Source of the DNA: Candidatus Iainarchaeum sp.
Lineage (GTDB): Archaea > B1Sed10-29 > WALL01
DNA length: 34,766 nucleotides
Direction of reading: 5' to 3'
NCBI GenBank assembly: GCA_021162685.1
Contig: JAGGYF010000034.1
Location: 1 to 34,766, forward strand
Shown here piece by piece: positions 22,051-28,710 of this stretch. The notes beneath the pieces are model-generated. The model ran no database searches. It saw nothing but the letters and a program-made list of their open reading frames with translations, and was not told where the DNA came from. The translations under genes were made by a program, and so were the position numbers. Positions within the stretch are counted from its first letter, which is position 1. Each line of letters begins with the position of its first letter.

Positions 22051-24186
22051 TTATTTAAAATCTATAATCCTTCTCTGTCTGTTTTTTATCTTTTTTGCAT
22101 CTACTTTCTCTCCCAACTGTTTCTTGAGAGAGGCTGCTACTCCTGGTCCAACAACATCTGCTATCTTTTGTACTGGCATCCTTTTCAGTTGAGCCAGACT
22201 CTTGATGGAATGATTGAATAGCCTCCTTGCTCTAACCCTTCCAATGCCTTTGAGTTCAACCAGAGGCAGCAGTTCTTCCTTTACTCCATACTGCATTCTT
22301 CTTCTCAAGTAATTCAATGTAGGAATGTATCTCTTTGTGTTGCTTATCTTTGCAAGCTCAATAGCACTGTATATGAGCCAATCCATGTTTTGTAGCTTTT
22401 GTCTCAGTATGCCTGGTGCAATATTGTACTTACTCATTATATCGTCTTCATGCATCTCCTCTATCCAATCATTAAATAGCAATGTTGTTTTGTACTTATC
22501 AATAAAATTATAATGTTCATAACCTATGCTTGCTATATCTATTCCTATCTCTTTTTCATGGAGATACGCACTCCTCCATAGGTCAACTTCCTCCTTTCTT
22601 CTTGCAGACAGATATGGTTTCATCTCCTCTGTATCAACAAGCATATATATGATGCCCAATGTCCCCATTGTTCTGTTTTTCATAGCATCCATCATCCTAT
22701 ACGCAGAAAGAGGATCTATATACAGCTCAGAAACCCTTCTGCCGATCTCAGTTGCTATGAGTTTGCTTCCAGAGATAAGAACAAATCCCATATCAATAAG
22801 GTCATTAATAATGCTCTGTGCCTGTCTCATAATAGTATCTAGCTCCCCATGCTGGAATGCATAGAACGTGTTCATGAAAAACTCTTCAAGTTTCTGTTTT
22901 GTTGGAGTAAAGCCTATTGCTATACTGGCAAGTGTTTGCATCCTGAGTACTGGCTCAAAACCTAACTGCGAATAAACCTTTTCTGGTATCCCATTGATAT
23001 ACGTCTCCCAATAGCTCTGCTTCTCAGATAAGTCTTTTGCTATGATAACTGCAAGCCCCTCCTTGCTATATGTTGGCCTACCTGCTCTACCAGCCATCTG
23101 AATATACTCCCTAACAGGAATATTTACTATGCCGTTCACTCCATATCTTGTCATGTCCCTTATCACTACTGTGTCTGCGGGTAGATTCACACCAAGTGCA
23201 AGTGTTGGTGTTGCAACAATAACTCTTATCTTGTTTGACTTGAATGCTTGCTCCACGATATCTCTCTGCTTCTTAACAAGCCCTGCATGGTGAAAGGCTA
23301 CCCCGTCTCTAAAACAGGCAGCCAATCGCTTACATTGCTTTGTTGGTATCTCCAATGCATGCTCAATGTCTTCTGCCAATTCGTTCAGTTCATCTTTATT
23401 GATGTAAGCTCTTGTTATCCTCCTAAGTCGCTCTGCTTCTGCCTCTGCTCCCTTTCTCGTATTTACGAAGACCAATGCATTATGTCCATTTGATAATTCA
23501 TAATCACATATCTGCATAGTTGGTGTCTTCTCCTCTGCCTTGACCTCTATTGTTCCCTCTGTCGTCTCTATTATTCCATCAAAATACACGCCCTTAATGA
23601 GCTTTGTTGGTCGCCAATTGCTTTCCACACGTTCTGCTCCAAGCCATTTTGCTATCTCATCCATATTTGGAATCGTTGCGCTTAATCCAATAATCTGAAC
23701 ATGTGGAAACAGATGTTTGAACCTAGATATGATTGTCTCAAGGATTGCTCCTCTATCAGAATCAATGAGGTGAATTTCGTCTGCTATGAGCAGCCCAACA
23801 AATGGTATAAATGTTGCCTTGTGTCTCATTAACGAATCCAACTTCTCATATGATGTCACAATAATATCATATCGTTCAAGCCATCTGTCACTTGAATCAT
23901 AATCGCCAATAGAGAGCGCAATTTTTAGCCCCATCTTCTCATATTTCTTGAATGTTTGATAATGTTCTGATGCCAATGCTCTAAGGGGGCAGGTGTAAAC
24001 CACTTTTTTTCCTTTCCTCACACATTCTAGTGCAGCGAGTTCTGCGATTAGTGTTTTCCCAGAACCAGTAGGGGAGGATACTACAAGATTTGCACTATTT
24101 TCTATAAACCTTGTTTCCAGTGCCTTTTTCTGTACAGGATTTAATTGTGTTATCCCAGTGTCCTGCACAATTTCAGGTAATCGCAT
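22051..24186 (-). CDS. hel308: Hel308 (Ski2-like) DNA helicase
   Basis: This ATP-dependent 3'-5' superfamily 2 helicase unwinds lagging-strand forks and Holliday-like intermediates. The 711 residues show the Q-motif region TQLNPVQKKAL, Walker A SSPTGSGKT (37-45), TCPLRALASE, DEIH (136-139), SATIPN, the VFVNTRKGAE strand, ATPTLALGVNLPA and QMAGRAGRP. A winged helix and ratchet domain follow, with C-terminal helix-hairpin-helix repeats (LVELKGIGRVRARRLFN, VVGPGVAASL). Length matches Hel308. The start at 24186 lies about 25 nt from the AT box shared with the divergent membrane-protein gene, supporting a leaderless mRNA. Confidence 0.96.
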   Translation of the reverse strand: MRLPEIVQDTGITQLNPVQKKALETRFIENSANLVVSSPTGSGKTLIAELAALECVRKGKKVVYTCPLRALASEHYQTFKKYEKMGLKIALSIGDYDSSDRWLERYDIIVTSYEKLDSLMRHKATFIPFVGLLIADEIHLIDSDRGAILETIISRFKHLFPHVQIIGLSATIPNMDEIAKWLGAERVESNWRPTKLIKGVYFDGIIETTEGTIEVKAEEKTPTMQICDYELSNGHNALVFVNTRKGAEAEAERLRRITRAYINKDELNELAEDIEHALEIPTKQCKRLAACFRDGVAFHHAGLVKKQRDIVEQAFKSNKIRVIVATPTLALGVNLPADTVVIRDMTRYGVNGIVNIPVREYIQMAGRAGRPTYSKEGLAVIIAKDLSEKQSYWETYINGIPEKVYSQLGFEPVLRMQTLASIAIGFTPTKQKLEEFFMNTFYAFQHGELDTIMRQAQSIINDLIDMGFVLISGSKLIATEIGRRVSELYIDPLSAYRMMDAMKNRTMGTLGIIYMLVDTEEMKPYLSARRKEEVDLWRSAYLHEKEIGIDIASIGYEHYNFIDKYKTTLLFNDWIEEMHEDDIMSKYNIAPGILRQKLQNMDWLIYSAIELAKISNTKRYIPTLNYLRRRMQYGVKEELLPLVELKGIGRVRARRLFNHSIKSLAQLKRMPVQKIADVVGPGVAASLKKQLGEKVDAKKIKNRQRRIIDFK
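22053..22060 (-). promoter_or_regulatory. TATA box for the DJ-1/PfpI gene inside hel308
   Basis: Read on the minus strand this is TTTTAAAT, centred about 25 nt before the ATG at 22031. It overlaps the terminal codons and stop of hel308, so the downstream pair can be transcribed independently of the helicase despite a 19-nt intergenic gap. Assigned by consensus and spacing. Confidence 0.5.
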
Positions 24187-24206
24187 ACATAATGTTTTAG
24201 TTAGCC

Positions 24207-24215
24207 TTTTATTTA
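24207..24215. promoter_or_regulatory. Shared AT box between hel308 and a membrane-protein gene
   Basis: The box ttttattta (TAAATAAAA on the other strand) is centred at 24211, 25 nt from both the minus-strand ATG at 24186 and the plus-strand ATG at 24236. Both genes would have leaderless transcripts. The arrangement repeats that seen at 9731-9740, though this box is not palindromic. Confidence 0.5.
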
Positions 24216-24235
24216 TGATGTTCGTTATTCATCTG

Positions 24236-24760
24236 ATGAAAAAGGATGATGCTGTTGATTGGGTGATTGATAGATACAAGGAAGGAATGAGCCATCAGCA
24301 GATCAGATTGAAGTTAATAGAAGCTGGTTATAAGGAAAAGCAGATAGAGCGATTGTTCATAAAAGCATTTGAAAAGACACGAAAACATCCTGTGAAGGAA
24401 AAGGAGGTCCCATTTCTTAGAAGATATGGTATCTCATTCTTCGTTGGCGGCATATTTGGATTGCTGTTTATGCTCATATCCGATGGTAAGATAAATCTCA
24501 TTTCAACAATTGGTTGTTTGCTTGCTGGGATTTTTAGTCATAGGATAATCATGTTAAAGAAAACAGACATAAGATACGAGTTTTTTGAACAACTGAATTT
24601 TGTGTTGCGGTCTGGTCTTGTGGTTGGATTTGTATATTGGTTTATCTTCCTTTTAGTTAACCAGCCAACAACCTATATGATTATCTGGCTTGTCCTCTTC
24701 GTGTTTATTGGAGCAGTGGGTGCTGGTCTCAGTTATATAATTGGGCATAAAGCAATTTAG
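24236..24760 (+). CDS. Small membrane protein with N-terminal GY.E.QI helical module
   Basis: The 174 residues comprise a soluble helical module at 1-45 (VIDRYKEGMSHQQIRLKLIEAGYKEKQIERLF), then a basic stretch (RKHPVKEKE), then four hydrophobic segments (FFVGGIFGLLFMLI, ISTIGCLLAGIFS, LVVGFVYWFIFLLV, MIIWLVLFVFIGAVGAGLSYII). The family is unknown. The N-terminal module closely resembles that of the small protein at 32047-32301 and is a type I associate with DPANN membrane proteins. I placed the start at 24236 from the box 25 nt upstream; an earlier in-frame ATG at 24158 would overlap hel308 and the promoter. Confidence 0.72.
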   Translation: MKKDDAVDWVIDRYKEGMSHQQIRLKLIEAGYKEKQIERLFIKAFEKTRKHPVKEKEVPFLRRYGISFFVGGIFGLLFMLISDGKINLISTIGCLLAGIFSHRIIMLKKTDIRYEFFEQLNFVLRSGLVVGFVYWFIFLLVNQPTTYMIIWLVLFVFIGAVGAGLSYIIGHKAI

Positions 24761-24831
24761 AATACGTGGTGATAAATAGCATTTTATACAAAAAATAAAA
24801 ATAAACTAGTAAGAATATCTCAAGAACTAGG

Positions 24832-24858
24832 AAAACTAGTTTTTAATCTTTTGTTTTT
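24832..24858 (+). terminator. Palindrome and T-tracts in the 24761-24936 gap
   Basis: The 176-base gap holds no gene that I can see. It contains the perfect 12-base palindrome AAAACTAGTTTT (24832-24843), preceded by two related half-copies (aaactagt near 24813, aactag near 24825). T-runs follow (24840-24844, 24849-24852, 24854-24858) that fit archaeal T-tract termination for the upstream membrane-protein gene. The palindrome could equally be a protein-binding site. Confidence 0.4.
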
Positions 24859-24907
24859 ACCTCTGAGCTGGCAACTCCACAAAGATTTGGATTACCGGGC
24901 ATAAACA

Positions 24908-24915
24908 TTTATATG
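24908..24915 (+). promoter_or_regulatory. TATA box of the 75-residue membrane protein gene
   Basis: The sequence tttatatg is centred about 25 nt before the ATG at 24937, which fixes that ATG as a leaderless start. No Shine-Dalgarno is present. Confidence 0.5.
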
Positions 24916-24936
24916 CATAAAGAACATTAGTTCATC

Positions 24937-25164
24937 ATGGCGCCTTGGTGGGCATGGATCATCAGTTGGCTAACAAATGTTATAGTCATTAGTATTATTG
25001 TTGCCATTATAGATATGAAAGAAAACTACATAATTGAGAGGCTTCCATGGGCTGGCTTCTTTCTGGCGTTTGTTATACCCACAGTGTTTGAATTAATATG
25101 TTGGTGGGGAGAAAACAAGCCATTCATGGAGCTACTTGTTCCTGGATTTAGATTATTGTATTAA
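24937..25164 (+). CDS. Small two-helix membrane protein
   Basis: The 75 residues have two hydrophobic segments (about WWAWIISWLTNVIVISIIVAII at 4-25 and WAGFFLAFVIPTVFELICWW at 38-57) joined by a charged loop (DMKENYIIERLP). Trp is unusually frequent (seven residues), mostly at helix ends where it would sit at the membrane interface. I do not recognise the family. It stands alone behind its own promoter and overlaps the convergent coiled-coil gene by 4 nt. Confidence 0.62.
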   Translation: MAPWWAWIISWLTNVIVISIIVAIIDMKENYIIERLPWAGFFLAFVIPTVFELICWWGENKPFMELLVPGFRLLY

Positions 25165-25802
25165 CCGCCTGCCCACTGGAGCAATGTTTTCATTGCCTCT
25201 ATCTTTCTTATCAGTTGGTCTCTTTTATCAATAAGCTTCTTCTTTTCTGTCTCTGCGAGATCTCTTGTGAATTGCATCCTTGCCTCAACCTCTTTCTTCA
25301 TGCCTTCTCTTCTCTTCCCTATTTCTGATGTCCTTGCTTCATGTAATCTCAATCTATACTCCTTATCTTTTATGAAAAGTTTTAATCGTTTCCTCCATTC
25401 CTTCCTATGAATAAGATGCATTGGTGGCTCTACAAGTTCGTATGTTTCCCTATATGTTGGATCAGCAAGTAACCTGGCATGATGCTCCCAATACAATGGG
25501 TCTGTTATCCTCTTCAAGACATCTGTCACCTTGTTTGTCTGTAGCTCTTTGTGTCTCTTCCTCCATTCTTTAATCTGTTTGTTTATGTCCTTGAGTTTCT
25601 CCTCTGCCTCTTCTATCTGTTTCTCAAGCCTCCTCTTTGTTGGATAGATGAGTTTTGGCCAGTGACCCTTCATTTCTCCTATTTTTATAATGCCGCCTGA
25701 TTCCAAGTATACCTTTATTGCATTAACCCTCTCATTATAATCAATAGCCCAATTTGCTGGGAGATATCGCTTAAACTCCTCAAAATTCCCTATTGTCTTC
25801 AT
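25161..25802 (-). CDS. Coiled-coil protein of unknown function
   Basis: The 213-residue soluble, highly charged protein is not one I recognise. The N-terminal 60 residues look globular (YLPANWAIDYNERVNAIKVYLESGGIIKIGEM). Two long helical, coiled-coil-like stretches follow: about 67-105 (RRLEKQIEEAEEKLKDINKQ, then KEWRKRHKELQ) and 160-205 (REGMKKEVEARM..., ETEKKKLIDKRDQLIRKIEA). Between them is a Tyr/Trp/His-rich middle (DPLYWEHHARLL, EPPMHLIHRKEWRKRLKLF). No signal peptide or membrane segment is present. A TATA-like box lies 27 nt upstream. It is divergent from NAC. Confidence 0.65.
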   Translation of the reverse strand: MKTIGNFEEFKRYLPANWAIDYNERVNAIKVYLESGGIIKIGEMKGHWPKLIYPTKRRLEKQIEEAEEKLKDINKQIKEWRKRHKELQTNKVTDVLKRITDPLYWEHHARLLADPTYRETYELVEPPMHLIHRKEWRKRLKLFIKDKEYRLRLHEARTSEIGKRREGMKKEVEARMQFTRDLAETEKKKLIDKRDQLIRKIEAMKTLLQWAGG

Positions 25803-25824
25803 TAATATGGATTAATCAAAAAGG

Positions 25825-25832
25825 TATTATAA
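25825..25832. promoter_or_regulatory. AT box between the coiled-coil and NAC genes
   Basis: The sequence tattataa is centred 27 nt from the minus-strand ATG at 25802 (leaderless spacing). It is also about 34-37 nt upstream of the NAC start at 25863/25866, which would give a leader of about 8-11 nt. It could serve either or both genes. Confidence 0.45.
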
Positions 25833-25862
25833 ACCTTTGCTGTAAAAGATAGTGGTGTAACT

Positions 25863-26189
25863 ATGATGCCCATGAATCCAAAACAAATGGAAAAGATGAT
25901 GGCACAGCTTGGAATAAAACATAAACCAATAAACGCAACAGAGGTTATCATAAGGATGGATGGAAAAGAGATTGTCATTAAGAATCCGAAGGTTACTGAG
26001 GTGACGATGCAGGGCATCAAAACATTTCAAGTTGTTGGAGATATTGAGGAGAGAGAAAGACAGCCTTTCACAGAAGAAGACGTATCACTCATAATGGAAC
26101 AGGTTGGTTGCTCAGAGGAGGAAGCAGTAGCTGCGCTAAAAAAACATAAGGGAGATATCGCAGAAGCAATCATGGAACTTCAAGATTAG
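25863..26189 (+). CDS. nac: Nascent polypeptide-associated complex protein (archaeal NAC)
   Basis: This ribosome-associated chaperone forms homodimers in archaea. The 108 residues have an N-terminal MNPKQMEKMMAQLGI helix, the NAC domain (ATEVIIRMDGKEIVIKNPKV and MQGIKTFQVVGD), and a C-terminal UBA domain (FTEEDVSLIMEQVGCSEEEA, then LKKHKGDIAEAIMEL). This is the standard archaeal NAC-alpha-like architecture and length. Adjacent ATGs at 25863 and 25866 cannot be separated. The last 20 bases overlap the 3' end of the convergent sequon-rich gene. Confidence 0.95.
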   Translation: MMPMNPKQMEKMMAQLGIKHKPINATEVIIRMDGKEIVIKNPKVTEVTMQGIKTFQVVGDIEERERQPFTEEDVSLIMEQVGCSEEEAVAALKKHKGDIAEAIMELQD

Positions 26190-27258
26190 GTTCTTTAACA
26201 GAGCCGTACAAAGAAACTATGTCCCCAAACAATGTTTGTATGAGTAAATCAACTGTTACATTCCCTTCTGTTTCATTATACACTTTTTTATCCTTTAATG
26301 TGGAGAACAATGAGACATTGTATTTTGTTCCATTCACCTCAACAATATCTGGAATCCTGATATCTGCAAGGTAATATGTATCAACAACAGGATATGAGAA
26401 AGATGCCTCAAACAGTGGGTTTTCATAATCTGTTTTGAGTATGAAATATGTTTTATTCTGTTCCTTCATTCTTTTAACATCCACATTATATCCATTGCTC
26501 TCCTCAAATGTTCTCTCAAACACTGTCTTGTTTGTGCTATTCTCTACCTCTATCTCCACAACCTTCTCTGTTATGTTCTCAATCGTTCCGTTTACCTCTG
26601 CCTTTACTATCTCATAAGAGGGCATATACTGCCGATATGACTCAACGGCCACAATCTTTTTTATCTTCCCCTCAGATACTTCCATTTCTACATCACATTT
26701 CGTTTTCTCAAGAGGCTTTGTAAAAGGATAGACTATCCCTTTCACACTGGACTTGCTACTTATGTCCATTGTTTTATCATCCAGTACTACCTTGTCTGGG
26801 AGTTGTAATAATGCTGTTGCCACTATTGGAGAAGCAAGTTTGATGCCCTTGAATGATATTATCTTTCCTGCTTTATAACTTACATATTCTAATGATGAAG
26901 AAGAATTGCATTCTATAACAAAATCATACCTGTATAATCCTTCGCTTCCCTCATTCTCTGTCCTTGTTATGTTAACAGATTTTACTCCATCTATTGCTAG
27001 AAGTGCTTGCTCTATTTCTTTTCTATTCCCATAGTCAGAAACACCTATAGCAAACAATTGAGGATACATCTCAACAATAGTACAGTTTGTCCTCGCATAA
27101 TACTTCTCAATAGGTGTAAACACTGTTGGTGGAGCAGTGTTCTCTCCAACGTCTTTATTCTCAGTCTGGTGCTGTCTTGCGATCATAGATGCAATTGGAC
27201 CAGCAATTCCTATCACAAGAAGAACAGTGATGATTATCAGTTGTGTCCTTGATACCAT
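26170..27258 (-). CDS. Exported membrane-anchored protein rich in N-glycosylation sequons
   Basis: The 362 residues begin with an N-terminal signal anchor (TQLIIITVLLVIGIAGPIASMI), then a Thr/Pro linker and an extracellular domain mostly of beta strands. I do not recognise the family. An early segment, AIGVSDYGNRKEIEQALLAI followed by DGVKSVNITRT, has a ferredoxin-like beta-alpha-beta look. Twelve N-x-S/T sites are present (for example NCT, NIT, NSS, NKT, NVT), a density expected for an archaeal surface glycoprotein. Start 27258 is preferred to GTG 27267 because GGTGGT lies 5 nt upstream and would serve as its Shine-Dalgarno. Confidence 0.7.
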   Translation of the reverse strand: MVSRTQLIIITVLLVIGIAGPIASMIARQHQTENKDVGENTAPPTVFTPIEKYYARTNCTIVEMYPQLFAIGVSDYGNRKEIEQALLAIDGVKSVNITRTENEGSEGLYRYDFVIECNSSSSLEYVSYKAGKIISFKGIKLASPIVATALLQLPDKVVLDDKTMDISSKSSVKGIVYPFTKPLEKTKCDVEMEVSEGKIKKIVAVESYRQYMPSYEIVKAEVNGTIENITEKVVEIEVENSTNKTVFERTFEESNGYNVDVKRMKEQNKTYFILKTDYENPLFEASFSYPVVDTYYLADIRIPDIVEVNGTKYNVSLFSTLKDKKVYNETEGNVTVDLLIQTLFGDIVSLYGSVKEPNLEVP

Positions 27259-27348
27259 AAAAACCACCAGAGATTAGTTATAGGGATATAAAGGTTTAAA
27301 TAGGATGGGGTTTAGAAACTATGCACTGGCTTCTGGAGTTGATTATAT

Positions 27349-28017
27349 ATGCCAAAAGAAGGGGATTTTGTAGTTATAGACTATACAGTAAGTACAAATG
27401 GAAAGGTCTTTGATACAACAAAGGAGGATGTTGCAAAAAGCAATAATATCTTCCAAGAGGGTAGAACATATAGGCCTCTTGCTGTGTGCATTGGTGCAGG
27501 CGATGTTATTGTTGGTCTTGAGAAGGTACTGAAAGACGTTAAGAAGGGGGATAAAAAGGCATTCACAGTTGAACCAAAGGAGGCATATGGAGAAAGAAAC
27601 CCAGAACTCATAAAGATTGTTCCCCTGAAGGCATTCCAGGACAATAAAATAAATCCTGTTCCGGGTATGGTCCTTGATATAGATGGTATGCCAGCACGCA
27701 TACAGTCTGTGTCAGGCGGAAGGGTCAGAGTAGATTTCAATCATGAGCTTGCTGGAAAAACCCTTGAGTTTAGCATTGAGGTCATTGATGTATTAACAAA
27801 GCCTGAAGATAAGGTAAAGGCACTTGCCTCAAACTTCTTTGAGGAAGGCAGTGTTGATATCAAGGTAGAGGGAGACAAGGTAATAGTCAAACCAAAGAGG
27901 GAGCTGCTGAGGAAAAGGAATTACCCAGAAGCAAAACAGTTATTTATTGCTCATACTCTAACCAAGATAAAGGAGATAAAAGCAGTAGAATTCGTAGAAA
28001 CCTATGAAAAAGAGTAA
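27349..28017 (+). CDS. FKBP-type peptidyl-prolyl isomerase, long archaeal type
   Basis: This prolyl isomerase/chaperone has 222 residues. The FKBP core is visible as GDFVVIDYTVSTNGKVFDTT (5-24) and AVCIGAGDVIVGLEKVLKDV (44-63, active-site strand), and closes with the ELAGKTLEFSIEVIDV strand. Between them is the archaeal IF (insert-in-flap) chaperone domain (about 84-135, KIVPLKAFQDN, PGMVLDIDGMPARIQSVSGG). A charged C-terminal extension of about 70 residues makes it a long-type FKBP of the cytosolic SlyD-like class. The start follows a GGAG 10 nt upstream. It leads a same-strand run into psmB and aCPSF1. Confidence 0.93.
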   Translation: MPKEGDFVVIDYTVSTNGKVFDTTKEDVAKSNNIFQEGRTYRPLAVCIGAGDVIVGLEKVLKDVKKGDKKAFTVEPKEAYGERNPELIKIVPLKAFQDNKINPVPGMVLDIDGMPARIQSVSGGRVRVDFNHELAGKTLEFSIEVIDVLTKPEDKVKALASNFFEEGSVDIKVEGDKVIVKPKRELLRKRNYPEAKQLFIAHTLTKIKEIKAVEFVETYEKE

Positions 28018-28078
28018 GGTATTTAAAGGGGTAGGATAATAAAGTAATGCTTGTTTTTTGTGTTAAAGGTGGAGATTA

Positions 28079-28687
28079 ATGGATATGAGCGCTGAAACAA
28101 AGAAGGGTACAACAACAATAGGGCTTTTGTGCAGTGACGGTGTTGTCCTTGCTGCTGAGACAAGGGCCACAATGGGGAACCTGATAGCAAATAAGCACGT
28201 TGAAAAGGTATTTAAGATACAGGATCACATAGGCCTTACTACTGCAGGGGCAGTAGCAGATGCACAGAAGCTTGTTAGGATAATGCAGGTTGAAACCAAC
28301 CTATACCAAATAGAAAGAAAAGGACCTATTGAGGTTGAAGCAGCTGTAACACTGTTATCAAACATACTTCATGCTAACAAGTTTTTCCCTTATTATGTCC
28401 AGTTATTGATGGGTGGATATGACACAAAACCAAGACTATATTCTCTTGATGCAATTGGCTCCTCATTACCAGAAAAGGTTGTAGCGACTGGGTCTGGCTC
28501 TCCATTTGCATATGGTGTGCTTGAACAAAGTTATAAGGAGAATAAAAGTGTTAAGGAGAATGTAAAGGTTGCAGTACATGCATTAAAAGCAGCAATGGAA
28601 AGAGATGCAATGTCTGGAAATGGAATGAATGTTGTCACAATCACAAAAGAAGGTTACAAGAAGGTTGACATTTCAAAGATAATCTAA
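28079..28687 (+). CDS. psmB: Proteasome beta subunit
   Basis: This is the catalytic subunit of the archaeal 20S proteasome. The short propeptide (10 residues, ending KKG) is removed to expose Thr11 (TTTIGLLCSDGVVLAAETRAT). Asp and Lys of the catalytic set are in the expected AAETRAT and HVEKVFKI segments, and the SGSPFAYGVLEQ, AMERDAMSGNGMNVVTI and Ser-Gly motifs near the C-terminus are standard. The 202 residues fit the family. Translation starts after a strong GGTGGAG 4 nt upstream of the ATG; a TATA-like atttaaag at 28021-28028 gives a leader of about 30 nt. The alpha subunit gene is not in this window. Confidence 0.96.
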   Translation: MDMSAETKKGTTTIGLLCSDGVVLAAETRATMGNLIANKHVEKVFKIQDHIGLTTAGAVADAQKLVRIMQVETNLYQIERKGPIEVEAAVTLLSNILHANKFFPYYVQLLMGGYDTKPRLYSLDAIGSSLPEKVVATGSGSPFAYGVLEQSYKENKSVKENVKVAVHALKAAMERDAMSGNGMNVVTITKEGYKKVDISKII

Positions 28688-28710
28688 ACCCAGCCACTAG
28701 GAGGATTTAG

